Position numbers and translations under genes: made by a program. A stretch of 64,000 bases of DNA from Streptomyces profundus (GTDB lineage Bacteria > Actinomycetota > Actinomycetes > Streptomycetales > Streptomycetaceae): contig NZ_CP082362.1 in assembly GCF_020740535.1 (NCBI RefSeq), forward strand, positions 496,001 through 560,000, written 5' to 3'. The notes beneath the pieces are model-generated. The model saw only the letters and a list, made by a program, of their open reading frames with translations. It did not search any database and was not told the DNA's origin. Of the stretch, positions 1 through 9,568 are shown one piece after another. Position 1 is the stretch's first letter; every line of letters starts with the position of its first letter.

Positions 1-86
1 TGGACCCGGCCCGGCGCGACCGGGAGTACCAGTTCTGGCTCAAGGCCGTGCAGCGGACCATGGGCTGGCTCGACGAGGAAGGCTGA
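1..86 (+). CDS. glpK: Glycerol kinase, C-terminal end (partial)
   Basis: Reading frame 3 is open from the window edge to a TGA at 84-86 and gives a 27-residue tail ending in FWLKAVQRTMGWLDEEG. Glycerol kinases end in a similar Trp-Lys-Ala-Val ... Trp segment, and glpK normally precedes glpD in Streptomyces. GlpK phosphorylates glycerol to glycerol 3-phosphate in the cytoplasm, the substrate of the enzyme encoded only 6 bp downstream. The call rests on this short tail plus context; the catalytic part lies outside the window. Confidence 0.7.
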   Translation, partial: DPARRDREYQFWLKAVQRTMGWLDEEG

Positions 87-92
87 CATCAG

Positions 93-1691
93 ATGAACAC
101 CCCGCACCCGACCACGGAACCGGCCGCCATAGCCCGCGCCGAGCGCCGCGCCGAGACCCGGCAGCGGCTCGCCGAGGGGACCTATGACCTGCTGGTCATC
201 GGGGGCGGCATCCTGGGTACCTCGGTCACCTGGCACGCCGCCCAGTCGGGTCTGCGGGTGGCGATGGTGGACGCCGGCGACTTCGCCGGCGCCACCTCGT
301 CCGCCTCGTCCAAGCTGGTGCACGGCGGGCTGCGCTATCTGCAGACCGGCGCGGTCCGGCTGGTGGCCGAGAACCACCACGAGCGGCGGGTGCTGGCGAA
401 GGACGTCGCACCGCACCTGGTCAACCCGCTCACCTTCTATCTGCCGGTCTACAAGGGCGGCCCGCACGGCGCGGCCAAGCTCGGCGCCGGCGTCTTCGCC
501 TACTCCGCGCTCTCCGCCTTCGGCGACGGCGTCGGCCGCGTCATCTCGCCGGCCAAGGCGGCGGCCCGGGTGCCGGCGCTGCGCACCGAGAGCCTCAAGG
601 CGGTCGCCGTCTACGGCGACCACCAGATGAACGACGCACGGGTCGCCGTGATGACGGTGCGCGCCGCGGCCGACGCGGGGGCCACCGTGCTCAACCACGC
701 CGAGGTCGTCGGGCTGCGGCAGACCGCCGGACGGGTGACGGGCGCCGAGTTGCGGGACGGCCTCGACGCCACGGAGTTCGGGGTCGACGCCCGGCTGGTG
801 CTGAACGCGACCGGCCCCTGGGTCGACCACCTGCGGCGCCTTGAGGACCCGGGCGCCGCGCCCAGCGTGCGCCTCTCCAAGGGCGTCCATGTGGTGATGC
901 GCCGCTCGGCGCCCTGGCCGGTGGCGCTGGCCACGCCGGTGGACAAGTACCGGATCACCTTCGCGCTGCCCTGGGAGGACCAGCTGCTGCTGGGCACCAC
1001 CGACGAGACCTACGAGGGCGATCCGGCCGAGGTCGCGGCGACCGAGGCGGACATCGCCCAGATCCTGGACGAGGCGAGCCACTCGGTCAGGGACGAGCAG
1101 CTCGAACGCTCCCTGCTGACCTACGCCTTCGCCGGCCTGCGGGTGCTGCCCGGCGGCCCCGGCGGGGTGGCCAGCGCCAAACGCGAGACGGTGGTCACCG
1201 AGGGGCGCGGCGGGATGCTCTCGGTGGCGGGTGGCAAGTGGACGACCTACCGGCATATCGGCCGCACCGTGCTCCGGAAGCTGGCCAAGCTGCCGGGCGA
1301 GCCGCTGGGCGGCGCGATGGAGCCCGTCTCCGACCTGGTGCGCCGGGTGCCGCTGCCCGGCGTCGCGCAGCCCAACGCGGTGGCCCACCGGCTGTTGGCC
1401 GACCCCGACGTCGGCGCGTTGCTCGGCCCCGCGACGGCGACCCATCTGGCGCGCCACTACGGCTCGTTGGCGCTCGACATCGCGGAACTGGTGCGGCGGG
1501 ACCGGGCGTTGGGCGAGCGGGTGCACCCGGACAGCCCGGAGATCGTCGCGCAGCTGGTCTACGCGCGCGAGCGGGAGTGGGCCGAGACGGTCGACGACAT
1601 GCTGCGTCGGCGCACCACGCTGACGGTGCGGGGCCTGGACACGCCAGAGGTGCGCACGCGCGTGGCCGAAGTGCTGGGTGACGCCGGCTGA
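93..1691 (+). CDS. glpD: Glycerol-3-phosphate dehydrogenase (FAD-dependent)
   Basis: 532-residue protein of the GlpD/GlpA family. It oxidises glycerol 3-phosphate to dihydroxyacetone phosphate and passes electrons to the membrane quinone pool. A dinucleotide-binding motif GGGILGTS lies near residues 36-43, followed by the family stretch TSSASSKLVHGGLRYL that contacts FAD. The C-terminal third carries the usual GlpD cap (GGKWTTYR near residue 380). Length is normal for the family. It starts with ATG 6 bp after glpK and is probably co-transcribed with it for glycerol use. No irregularity seen. Confidence 0.96.
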   Translation: MNTPHPTTEPAAIARAERRAETRQRLAEGTYDLLVIGGGILGTSVTWHAAQSGLRVAMVDAGDFAGATSSASSKLVHGGLRYLQTGAVRLVAENHHERRVLAKDVAPHLVNPLTFYLPVYKGGPHGAAKLGAGVFAYSALSAFGDGVGRVISPAKAAARVPALRTESLKAVAVYGDHQMNDARVAVMTVRAAADAGATVLNHAEVVGLRQTAGRVTGAELRDGLDATEFGVDARLVLNATGPWVDHLRRLEDPGAAPSVRLSKGVHVVMRRSAPWPVALATPVDKYRITFALPWEDQLLLGTTDETYEGDPAEVAATEADIAQILDEASHSVRDEQLERSLLTYAFAGLRVLPGGPGGVASAKRETVVTEGRGGMLSVAGGKWTTYRHIGRTVLRKLAKLPGEPLGGAMEPVSDLVRRVPLPGVAQPNAVAHRLLADPDVGALLGPATATHLARHYGSLALDIAELVRRDRALGERVHPDSPEIVAQLVYAREREWAETVDDMLRRRTTLTVRGLDTPEVRTRVAEVLGDAG

Positions 1692-1804
1692 GTCACCGGC
1701 GGCGGGAGGTACCACCCGCGACGGTCGCCATGCTCACTTCATACTGCGTCAACACCACGGCGGGAGACTGAACCGACATCAAGGGCTGAAGGGAGCACCC
1801 GCCC

Positions 1805-3454
1805 GTGCGGTTCGGTCTTCAAGGACGTTCGGTTTCCGCCCCATCCCGCCGCTCGACTCCTCGTCCACGCATCCTCGTCGCCATGGTGCTCGGCGGGGCG
1901 CTGGTCGCGTCCGGCTGTTCATCCGCCACCTCGTCCGAGGCCGGCGACGCCCCCGGGGAGCCGGTCGCCGGCGGCGAGTTGACGTTCGCCCTGGCCTCGG
2001 CGCCGACCTGCGCCGACCCGCAGCAGGCGGCCACCAACGACTCCATCTATCCGGCCAGGCAGCTGGTCGACTCGCTCACCGACCAGGATCCGGAGACCGG
2101 GGAGATCGTGCCCTGGCTCGCGGAGTCCTGGGAGGTCGACGCCGACGCGACGGCCTTCACGTTCGTGCTGCGGCCCGGGGCGACCTTCAGCGACGGCGCC
2201 CCGGTCGACGCGGAGGCGGTGCGCGCCAACCTGGACGGCGTCGTCGAGCTCGGCGCCCGCGCGGTGCTCGGCGCCGGCTATCTGGCCGGGTACCGGGAGA
2301 GCGTGGTGCTGGACGAACTCACCGTGCGCGTCGAGTTCGAGCAGCCCAACGCGCAGTTCCTCCAGGCCACCTCGACCCACGCCCTGGGCCTGCTCTCCCC
2401 TGCGACACTGGCCGCTCCCGCCGCGGACCGCTGCACGGAGGTGATCGGCTCGGGACCGTTCGTCCTCGACGAGTTCACCCTCAACCGCTCCGTGCGCCAG
2501 ATCCGCAGGGAGGACTACGCCTGGGGCTCCTCGCTGTGGCGCGACGACGGGCCCGCCCATCTTGAGCGGCTGACCTTCGAGGTGATCGCCGAGTCCGGGG
2601 TGCGCACCGGCGGGCTCGCCTCCGGCCAGGTCGACGCCATCGGGGGCGTCGCCCCGCAGGACGAGGCCACCCTGACGGCCGGCGGGCACACCGTGATCAG
2701 CCGGCCCAACCCGGGCCTCCCGTTCGCCCTCTTCCCGCAGTTGGAGCGGCCGATCGCGGGCGATCCGGCGGTCCGGCGGGCCGTCTCGCTGGCCATCGAC
2801 CGCGAGGAGGTGGTGGCGACCGTGCTCTCCGAATCCTTCCGACCGGCGACCAGCGCGCTGGCCTCCACCACCGACCTCTACGCCGACCACGCCGACCTGC
2901 TCGGCCACGACCCGGCCGAGGCCGGGCGGCTGCTCGACGAGGCCGGCTGGGAGCCGGGCTCTGACGGTGTCCGCGTCAAGGACGGCGAACCCCTGCGGCT
3001 TTCGCTGATCTGGGGCGCCAACTTCGGGCCCAACCAGCCGGCCCTCGAACTGATCCAGCAGCAGCTGAACGCCGTGGGGTTCGACGCGGAGCTGCGGACC
3101 GTCACCATCGCCGAGTACAACGCGGCGCGCGAGGCGGGCGACTACGACTTCGCCTGGAGCAACACCACCCGCACCGACCCCGATGTGCTGCGCGCGGGGC
3201 TCTCCCGGGAGTTGGCCAACCTCTCCCGGGTGGACGACCCCGCCCTGGAGGAGCTGCTGGCCGAGCAGAACGCGACCACCGATCCCGGGGCGCGGGCCGA
3301 GCTGGTGGAGCGGGTCCAGGCCGAGGTGCTGGAGAAGGGGTATCTGGTCCCGGTCTTCGAGCTGACCACGGTGCTCGGCCTCGGCGAACACGTCCACGAC
3401 CTGGACTTCGAGGCCAGTTCCCGCCTCCAGTTCCACGACACCTGGCTCGGCTGA
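1805..3454 (+). CDS. ABC importer substrate-binding lipoprotein (SBP_bac_5, peptide/nickel type)
   Basis: 549-residue extracytoplasmic solute-binding protein. The N-terminus has a basic stretch, a hydrophobic segment and a lipobox ending LVASGC (Cys near residue 38), so it should be lipid-anchored outside the membrane. The mature part matches family 5 binding proteins (oligopeptide, dipeptide, nickel), with PWLAESWEVD and FVLRPGATFSDGAPV near the start of the domain. The start codon is GTG. Two permeases and a double ATPase follow immediately, then an FMN-type monooxygenase, an arrangement resembling importer/monooxygenase loci named after Klebsiella KPN_01854-01858 (recalled). Substrate is not predictable. 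Confidence 0.9.
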   Translation: MRFGLQGRSVSAPSRRSTPRPRILVAMVLGGALVASGCSSATSSEAGDAPGEPVAGGELTFALASAPTCADPQQAATNDSIYPARQLVDSLTDQDPETGEIVPWLAESWEVDADATAFTFVLRPGATFSDGAPVDAEAVRANLDGVVELGARAVLGAGYLAGYRESVVLDELTVRVEFEQPNAQFLQATSTHALGLLSPATLAAPAADRCTEVIGSGPFVLDEFTLNRSVRQIRREDYAWGSSLWRDDGPAHLERLTFEVIAESGVRTGGLASGQVDAIGGVAPQDEATLTAGGHTVISRPNPGLPFALFPQLERPIAGDPAVRRAVSLAIDREEVVATVLSESFRPATSALASTTDLYADHADLLGHDPAEAGRLLDEAGWEPGSDGVRVKDGEPLRLSLIWGANFGPNQPALELIQQQLNAVGFDAELRTVTIAEYNAAREAGDYDFAWSNTTRTDPDVLRAGLSRELANLSRVDDPALEELLAEQNATTDPGARAELVERVQAEVLEKGYLVPVFELTTVLGLGEHVHDLDFEASSRLQFHDTWLG

Positions 3455-3463
3455 GCCGCCGCG

Positions 3464-4414
3464 ATGGGACGGTATCTGCTACGGCGGCTGCTCCAGGCCG
3501 TGTTCGTGCTGTGGGCCGCCTACACGCTCTCCTTCGTCGTGCTCTATCTGCTGCCGGGCGACCCCGCGGAGATCATGGTCGCCGGCGGCGGCGAGGGCAC
3601 CGACATCTCCGATGCGCAGCTCGCCGAGGTGCGCGCCGAGTGGGGTCTTGACGCGCCGCCGGCGACCCAGTACCTGGACCGGCTGACGGACGCGATCCGC
3701 GGCGATCTGGGCGTCTCCACCCAGACCGGCGACCAGGTCACCGCCATGATCGCCGACCAGCTGCCGGCGACGCTGCAACTGACCCTGACGGCCGCCACGT
3801 TGGCCGTGCTGCTGGGCGCGGCGGTGGCCCTGGCCGGGGTGTACACCACCCGGCCCTGGCTGCGGCAGGTGCTGCTCTCGCTGCCGGCGCTCGGCGCGTC
3901 GGCGCCCACCTTCTGGGTGGGGCTGCTGCTGATCCAACTGGTCTCGTTCCGCTGGGGGTTGCTCCCAGCGATCGGCGACCAGGGCTGGCGCGGCCTGATC
4001 CTGCCGGCCGTCACCCTGGCGCTGCCCACCGCCGCCGTGCTGGGCCAGGTCCTCGCCAAGAGCCTGTCCCACACGCTCGCCGAACCGTATGTGGAGACGG
4101 CGCTGGCCAAGGGCGCCGGCCGGGCCAGGGTGCTGCTGCGGCACGCGGTGCGCAACGCGGCGCTGCCCGCGTTCACCGTCCTCGGCGTGCTGGTCGGGAA
4201 CCTGCTGGCCGGTTCGGTCGTGGTGGAGACGGTGTTCTCCCGCACCGGGGTCGGCCGGATCACCGCCAACTCCGTCACCGTCCAGGACATCCCCGTGGTG
4301 CAGGGCCTGGTGGTGCTCGGCGCGGTCGCGTTCGTCCTCGCCAGCCTCGCCGTCGACCTGGTCTACCCGCTGCTCGACCCACGGGTGACGCCCGGACGGG
4401 CGGTGGCCGCGTGA
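3464..4414 (+). CDS. ABC importer permease, DppB type
   Basis: 316-residue inner-membrane permease of the binding-protein-dependent family. It begins [26 protein letters not shown], the classic first segment of DppB/OppB/NikB, and has about six hydrophobic segments. The EAA-loop stretch ([22 protein letters not shown], about residues 210-231) docks onto the ATPase. It starts 9 bp after the binding protein gene and overlaps the next permease by 4 bp, so the two are translationally coupled. Confidence 0.94.
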   Translation: MGRYLLRRLLQAVFVLWAAYTLSFVVLYLLPGDPAEIMVAGGGEGTDISDAQLAEVRAEWGLDAPPATQYLDRLTDAIRGDLGVSTQTGDQVTAMIADQLPATLQLTLTAATLAVLLGAAVALAGVYTTRPWLRQVLLSLPALGASAPTFWVGLLLIQLVSFRWGLLPAIGDQGWRGLILPAVTLALPTAAVLGQVLAKSLSHTLAEPYVETALAKGAGRARVLLRHAVRNAALPAFTVLGVLVGNLLAGSVVVETVFSRTGVGRITANSVTVQDIPVVQGLVVLGAVAFVLASLAVDLVYPLLDPRVTPGRAVAA

Positions 4415-5244
4415 GGACGCCCACCCGCCGGGTGCGGGCCCTGCCGCGCGGCCCCGGGCTGCCGCTCTCGCTGCTGCTGCTCGCCCTCGTCGCGCTCGCC
4501 GCGCTGGCCCCCGGCCTGCTCACCGGGCACGACCCGCTGATCGGGGTGCCGGCCGACAAGCTCCAGGCGCCCAGCCTCGCCCACCCGTTCGGCACCGACC
4601 AGCTGGGCCGCGATCTGCTCTCCAGGGTGGTGCACGGCACCGGCGAGACGCTGCGCGCCACCGTGCTGGCCGTCGCGATCGGGCTGGTGCCGGGGTCGCT
4701 CATCGGCCTGCTCGCCGGCCATCTGGGCGGCTGGGTGGACGATGCCCTGATGCGGCTGGCCGACGTGCTGCTCGCCATCCCCGGGCTGCTGCTGTCGCTC
4801 GCGCTGATCACCGCGCTCGGCTTCGGCACCGTCAAGGTCGCCATCGCGGTGGGCGTGGTCGGGGTGGCCGGGTTCGCCCGGGTGATGCGCTCCGAGGTGC
4901 TGCGGGTGCGGGAGAGCGGCTATGTGGAGGCCGCGCTCGCCTCCGGCACCCGCACCAGCGGCATCCTGCTGCGCCATGTGCTGCCAGGCGCCCGGGGCCC
5001 GGTGGCGGTCTTCGCCGCCGTGGAGTTCGGCACCGTCGTGCTGGCGATCTCCTCGCTCAGCTTCCTCGGCTACGGCGCCGCTCCCCCACAGCCCGAATGG
5101 GGCTCGCTGGTCGCCGGCGGACGCGACCATCTGGCCACCGCCTGGTGGCTGACCACGCTGCCGGGGCTGACCATCGCGGCGACCGTGCTGGCCGCCAACC
5201 GGGTGGCACGCGCCCTCGACCAGAAGCCAGGAGGGCTCTCGTGA
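4411..5244 (+). CDS. ABC importer permease, DppC type
   Basis: 277-residue permease that partners the DppB-type protein upstream. It has the DppC hallmarks [19 protein letters not shown] (residues 52-70) and an EAA loop around [23 protein letters not shown]. The start is GTG within the 4-bp overlap GTGA with the upstream stop, and its own stop overlaps the ATPase start in the same way. Together with the DppB-type subunit it forms the membrane channel. Confidence 0.94.
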   Translation: MRTPTRRVRALPRGPGLPLSLLLLALVALAALAPGLLTGHDPLIGVPADKLQAPSLAHPFGTDQLGRDLLSRVVHGTGETLRATVLAVAIGLVPGSLIGLLAGHLGGWVDDALMRLADVLLAIPGLLLSLALITALGFGTVKVAIAVGVVGVAGFARVMRSEVLRVRESGYVEAALASGTRTSGILLRHVLPGARGPVAVFAAVEFGTVVLAISSLSFLGYGAAPPQPEWGSLVAGGRDHLATAWWLTTLPGLTIAATVLAANRVARALDQKPGGLS

Positions 5245-6944
5245 GCCAGCGGAAGAACGCGCGCCCGGCCCCGACAGCGGTCGAACGGGCCGCGCCGGAA
5301 GGCCCGTTGCTCGCGCTGCGCGATCTGCGGGTGTCCTACCGGCTGCGCGGCGACCTCGAACCCGCGGTGCGCGGGGTGAGCCTGGACGTGGCACCCGGCG
5401 AGGTGGTCGCGCTGGTCGGCGAGTCGGGATCGGGCAAGAGCAGCACCGCGCACGCCGTGATCGGCCTGCTCCCCAGGGGCGGGGTGGTGGAGTCGGGCCG
5501 GATCCTCTTCGACGGGACCGATCTGGCCACCGCCGACGCCGCGCGGCTGCGCGCGGTGCGCGGCCGGGAGATCGGCCTGATCCCCCAGGACCCGACCGTC
5601 TCGCTCAACCCGGTGCAACGGGTGGGCGGGCAGGTCGCCGAGGTGCTGCTGATCCACCGGCTGGCCGACCGGGAGACGGCGGCCGAGCGGGCCGTCGCCC
5701 TGCTGGAGAGGGCCGGTGTGCCCCAACCGGCCATGCGCGCGCGGCAGTTCCCCCACCAGCTCTCCGGCGGACTGCGGCAACGCGTGCTGATCGCCATCGC
5801 GTTGGCCGCCGACCCCCGGCTGGTGATCGCCGACGAGCCCACCAGCGCGCTCGACGTCACCGTGCAGCGGCGGGTGCTCGACCACATCGAGACGCTCACC
5901 CGGGAGACCGGCACCGCCGTGCTGTTGATCACCCATGACCTCGCGGTCGCCGCCGACCGGGCGCACCGGATCGCCGTGCTCTCCCAGGGGCGCGTGGTGG
6001 AGACCGGACCCGCGCCACGAGTGCTCTCCGACCCCGAACACCCCTACACCCGGGCCCTGGTGAAGGCGGCGCCCAGCCTGCGCGGCACCCGCCCGGCCGG
6101 CGCGCGGCCCGGCCCGCCGAAGCCGCCGGAGCCGCTGCTGGCGGCCGACGAGCTGGTGAAGGTCTTCCCCGCGCAGCGCGGCGGCGAGCCGATCCGCGCC
6201 GTGGACGGGATCAGCCTGCGCCTGGGGCGCGGCGAGACCCTGGCGCTGGTCGGCGAGTCGGGCAGCGGCAAGTCCACCACGGCGCGGCTGCTGATCCGGC
6301 TGACCTCCCCCACCTCGGGGCGGGTCAGCTTCGACGGCGAGGACATCACCACGCTCAGGGGCGGGTCGCTGCGCCGGCTGCGCCGCCGGATGCAGTTCGT
6401 CCCACAGAACCCCTACTCCTCGCTCAACCCCCGGTTCTCCGTCGCCGAGGTGATCGGCGAGCCGCTGCGCGCCTTCGGCGTCGGCCCGCGCCGGGTGCGG
6501 GCGGCACGCGCCGCCGACCTGCTGGACCGGGTGGGACTGCCGGCCGGCATGCTCGCCAGACGGCCCGCCGAGCTCTCCGGCGGGCAGCGCCAACGGGTCG
6601 CCATCGCCCGGGCGTTGGCGCTGCGCCCCGATCTGGTGGTCTGCGACGAACCGGTCTCGGCACTCGACGTGACCTCCCAGGCGCAGATCCTGGACCTGCT
6701 GGCCGAGCTGCGGCGCGAGTTGGGGCTCAGCTATCTGGTGATCTCCCACGATCTGGCCGTGGTGCGCCAGATCGCCGACCGGGTCGCGGTGCTGCGCCAC
6801 GGCCGGATGCTGGAGGAGGGCCCGGCCGAACAGCTGCTGACCGCGCCCACCCATCCGTACACCCAGGAGCTCCTGGCCGCGATCCCGGGCGCCCGCGCCC
6901 CCGAGAACGAGCAGTACACGGCGTCCGGCCTCGCCCCCGACTGA
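5241..6944 (+). CDS. ABC importer ATPase with two fused nucleotide-binding domains (DppD-DppF type)
   Basis: 567-residue fusion of two peptide-importer ATPases, so one polypeptide supplies both engines. The first domain has Walker [10 protein letters not shown], signature LSGGLRQR and Walker [13 protein letters not shown]. The second repeats [17 protein letters not shown] and [12 protein letters not shown]. Each domain ends in the HPYT-containing oligopeptide-transporter tail. I place the start at GTG 5241, overlapping the permease stop by 4 bp. A longer open frame begins upstream at 5097 but lies wholly inside the permease gene and reads as low-complexity shadow sequence. Confidence 0.95.
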   Translation: MSQRKNARPAPTAVERAAPEGPLLALRDLRVSYRLRGDLEPAVRGVSLDVAPGEVVALVGESGSGKSSTAHAVIGLLPRGGVVESGRILFDGTDLATADAARLRAVRGREIGLIPQDPTVSLNPVQRVGGQVAEVLLIHRLADRETAAERAVALLERAGVPQPAMRARQFPHQLSGGLRQRVLIAIALAADPRLVIADEPTSALDVTVQRRVLDHIETLTRETGTAVLLITHDLAVAADRAHRIAVLSQGRVVETGPAPRVLSDPEHPYTRALVKAAPSLRGTRPAGARPGPPKPPEPLLAADELVKVFPAQRGGEPIRAVDGISLRLGRGETLALVGESGSGKSTTARLLIRLTSPTSGRVSFDGEDITTLRGGSLRRLRRRMQFVPQNPYSSLNPRFSVAEVIGEPLRAFGVGPRRVRAARAADLLDRVGLPAGMLARRPAELSGGQRQRVAIARALALRPDLVVCDEPVSALDVTSQAQILDLLAELRRELGLSYLVISHDLAVVRQIADRVAVLRHGRMLEEGPAEQLLTAPTHPYTQELLAAIPGARAPENEQYTASGLAPD

Positions 6945-7003
6945 GGCGGGGAGTCCCGCCCCGCCGCGGGCCCCGACGCCGGAATCCCAACAGAGGAGTG
7001 GTG

Positions 7004-8062
7004 ATGAGGTTCTCCGTGCTCTCGCTGATCGGCAACGCGCCCCACCCGCTGACCGGGCAACGGGCGCCGGCCGCCGAACGGTTGGCGGACGTGGTCGAGG
7101 TGGCCGTCGCCGCCGAGCGGTTGGGCTTCGACGCGGTGGCCGTCGGGGAGCGGCACGCCGGCGACTTCCTCTCGTCGAGCCCGGCCGTGGTCCTGGCCGC
7201 CATCGCGGCCCGCACCTCCCGGGTGCGGCTGCTGACCGGGGTCACCGTGCTCTCGGTGCTGGATCCGGTGCGGGTGGCGGAGGAGTACGCCACCCTGGAC
7301 CAACTGAGCCAGGGCCGCCTGGAGCTGGTGATCGGCAAGGGGTCGGAGGCGGGACACTTCGGCCTCTACGGACTCGACGAGGAACGCCAGTGGGACTACC
7401 TCGCCGAGAAGTACGGGCTGCTGCGCCGCCTCTGGCGCGAGGAGGACGTCAGCTGGAGCGGCGAGTTCCGTCCGGCGCTCGGCGGGGTGACCACCGTGCC
7501 CCGTCCGTTCGCCGGCCCGCCCCGGGTCTGGCACGGCTCCGCCACCAGCGAGATCTCCACGGAGCTCGCCGCCAGGTACGGGGATCCGCTGTTCACCGCG
7601 AACGCGGTCCAGCCGCGCGCGGCCTATGTCCGGCTGGTGGACCACTACCGGCAGCGCTACGCGGACCATGGCCACGACCCGGCCCACGCCTATCTGGGCG
7701 CGGGCTCCGGCGGTCTGTACCTGGCGGACACGACGGCGGGCGCCATCGCCCGCTACGGGCCGCTCTACGAGGCCAGGGTGCGCCAGGCGTTCAAGCCCGA
7801 ACTGGTCGGCAAGCCCGGGTACAACACCCCGTTCAGCACCATCGAGGACGCCGTCGCGCACGGTCCCGCGCTGATCGGCGACCCCCAGCGGGTGATCGAC
7901 AAGATCCTGGACTTCCATGTCTCCTACCGCCACGACCTCCTCTCCCTCACCGTGGACGGCCTCGGCCTCAGCCGCACCGAACAGATCGAGACCCTGCACC
8001 GCTTCGCCGAGGAGATCGCCCCGACCCTGCGCCGCGAGGCCCCCACCTCCCTCTGGACGTGA
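7004..8062 (+). CDS. LLM-class flavin-dependent oxidoreductase (luciferase-like)
   Basis: 352-residue bacterial-luciferase-like TIM-barrel enzyme, expected to use reduced FMN and O2 to oxidise a substrate that the adjacent importer may supply. The barrel start (FSVLSLIGN), the GFDAVAVGERHAGDF segment and VRLLTGVTVLSVLDPVRVAEEYATLDQLSQGRLEL are typical of the family. It most resembles the importer-linked group named for KPN_01858 (recalled, not searched). I chose ATG 7004 because an AGAGGAG ribosome site lies six bases upstream; two in-frame GTG codons just before it are possible but worse placed. Last gene of the importer operon. Confidence 0.88.
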   Translation: MRFSVLSLIGNAPHPLTGQRAPAAERLADVVEVAVAAERLGFDAVAVGERHAGDFLSSSPAVVLAAIAARTSRVRLLTGVTVLSVLDPVRVAEEYATLDQLSQGRLELVIGKGSEAGHFGLYGLDEERQWDYLAEKYGLLRRLWREEDVSWSGEFRPALGGVTTVPRPFAGPPRVWHGSATSEISTELAARYGDPLFTANAVQPRAAYVRLVDHYRQRYADHGHDPAHAYLGAGSGGLYLADTTAGAIARYGPLYEARVRQAFKPELVGKPGYNTPFSTIEDAVAHGPALIGDPQRVIDKILDFHVSYRHDLLSLTVDGLGLSRTEQIETLHRFAEEIAPTLRREAPTSLWT

Positions 8063-8444
8063 TCGCGCCCCTACCCGCCCGCCTGCCCCCTGCCTGCCCG
8101 TCGAACGGCTCCTGGCAGTGGGCCAGCAGCGTCGAGACCACCGCGCCCGGCGCGCCGTCCCGCCGAGCTCCCGGCCCGGCTCGGCGTGTTCCTCCCGCTG
8201 GCGGGCCCGGGCCGGAGGCATATGCCTGATGATCACGCGCCCGCCGGCGCCGCGCCGGCCGTCCCGCGCCGCGCGGCGCCCGTCCTCCCGGGCCCGGGGG
8301 GCGCATGGACAACCGTGCCCCCCTGTAGGCGTACGAGGACGGCCGGCTGGGCACGGTCACGCCGTAGGCTGGGGCCGCACGGATGACTTATGGCAGCCGG
8401 GATTCGGACAGGACCGTCCCGTCCCGGCCGGGAGGAGGCGCTGG
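8063..8444. other. Non-coding gap, 382 bp
   Basis: Very GC-rich sequence between the monooxygenase stop and the PAC2 start. Open frames here are Pro/Arg/Ala-rich in every frame and none has a ribosome site. It probably holds the terminator of the importer operon and the promoter of the PAC2 gene, but no clear promoter boxes were recognised. Confidence 0.5.
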
Positions 8445-9422
8445 GTGATCGAGCTCGACGGAGTTCCCGAGCTGGTTGACCCGGTCATGGTGGCCGCGTT
8501 CGAAGGCTGGAACGATGCTGGTGACGCCGCCTCCGCAGCGGTGGCTCACCTGGAACGGGAATGGAAGGGCGAGGTGTTCGCGGCGCTGGATGCCGAGGAC
8601 TACTACGACTTCCAGGTCAACCGACCGCATATCTGGCTGGATGGCGGCGTACGACGCATCACCTGGCCCACGACCAGACTCTCGGTGGTGCGCATCGGTT
8701 CGGAGGAAGGCCCGGTCAGACGCCGGGACCTGGTCCTGGTGCGCGGCATCGAGCCCAGCATGCGCTGGCGCTCGTTCTGCAACGAGATCCTCGGCTTCGC
8801 GCACGAGTTGGGCGTGGAGATGGTGGTGGTGCTGGGCGCCCTGCTGGGCGACACCCCGCACAGCCGTCCGGTCCCCGTCACCAGCGTGACCTCGGACGAG
8901 GATCTGGCGCGCACCCTCGATCTGGAGGAGTCCCGCTACGAGGGGCCGACGGGCATCGTGGGCATCCTTCAGGAGGCCTGCGGACACGCGGGGGTCCCGG
9001 CGGTCACGCTGTGGGCGGCGGTGCCGCACTACGTGGCCCAACCGCCCAACCCCAAGGCGTCGCTTGCCCTGTTGCACGCGCTGGAGGATCTCCTCGGCCT
9101 CGGCATCCCGATGGGGGACCTGCCCGAGGACGCCAGGGCCTGGCAGATCGGCGTGGACCAACTGGCGGCCGAGGACAGCGAGGTCGCCGAGTATGTGAAG
9201 TCCCTCGAAGAGGCCAGGGACACGGCGGAGCTGCCCGAGGCGTCGGGCGAGGCCATCGCCAAGGAGTTCGAGCGGTATCTGCGCCGCAGGGACGGCCAGC
9301 CGCCACCGGGCGACCAGAGTTCCTATCTGCGGGATCCCGGCAGCGGGCGCACCCGGCGCCGGCGTCCCCCCGAAGGGGAGTCCGGGGCGGCCGAGCCCGG
9401 CGGCACGGAGCCGGAGGAGTAG
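8445..9422 (+). CDS. PAC2 family protein (proteasome-assembly-chaperone-like)
   Basis: 325-residue protein of the PAC2 family, widespread in actinobacteria beside mshC (SCO1662 in S. coelicolor, from memory). It begins VIELDGVPELVDPVMVAAFEGWNDAGDAA, the family signature. Further conserved parts are VVVLGALLGDTPHSRPVPVTS and the Gly-rich TGIVGILQEAC. Eukaryotic PAC2 helps assemble proteasome rings; the bacterial role is not established. The GTG start at 8445 follows a GGAGGAGG ribosome site at 8431. The C-terminus ends in a charged, Gly/Pro-rich tail of about 50 residues that looks disordered. Confidence 0.9.
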   Translation: MIELDGVPELVDPVMVAAFEGWNDAGDAASAAVAHLEREWKGEVFAALDAEDYYDFQVNRPHIWLDGGVRRITWPTTRLSVVRIGSEEGPVRRRDLVLVRGIEPSMRWRSFCNEILGFAHELGVEMVVVLGALLGDTPHSRPVPVTSVTSDEDLARTLDLEESRYEGPTGIVGILQEACGHAGVPAVTLWAAVPHYVAQPPNPKASLALLHALEDLLGLGIPMGDLPEDARAWQIGVDQLAAEDSEVAEYVKSLEEARDTAELPEASGEAIAKEFERYLRRRDGQPPPGDQSSYLRDPGSGRTRRRRPPEGESGAAEPGGTEPEE

Positions 9423-9448
9423 CCCCGCATCGCCCCGCACGACCGGCG

Positions 9449-9492
9449 ACGCGCGTCAACTCCCGGCATACCGCTCGGGAGTTGACGCGCGT
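9449..9492. terminator. Strong hairpin after the PAC2 gene
   Basis: A perfect 17-bp stem (ACGCGCGTCAACTCCCG and its complement) with a 10-base loop lies just past the PAC2 stop and ahead of the convergent mshC stop. No T-run follows, as is common in Streptomyces. Probably a bidirectional terminator. Confidence 0.75.
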
Positions 9493-9521
9493 TGCGGCGC
9501 TTTCGGGACGCCCTGGCCGCT

Positions 9522-9568
9522 GCTAGTGCCGCGTCAGCCAGGGTTTGCCCCGACTGACGCGGCGCTAG
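9522..9568. terminator. Second hairpin overlapping the mshC stop
   Basis: Inverted repeat with arms around GCTAGTGCCGCGTCAG (9522-9537) and its near-complement at 9554-9568, loop of about 16 bases. It covers the end of mshC on the minus strand. It may terminate mshC transcription; such palindromes also occur as remnants of insertion sequence ends. Confidence 0.5.

Noticed and set aside
1919..3436. 505-codon open frame antisense to the binding-protein gene
   Set aside because: Same GC shadow effect; the sense strand has a lipobox and SBP motifs.
5070..6854. 594-codon open frame antisense to the importer ATPase
   Set aside because: Gln/His/Arg/Pro-rich shadow created by high third-position GC; the sense strand has every ABC motif.
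7968..8360. Minus-strand frame in the gap before the PAC2 gene
   Set aside because: Arg/Gly/Pro-rich and partly overlaps the end of the monooxygenase gene; no start site.
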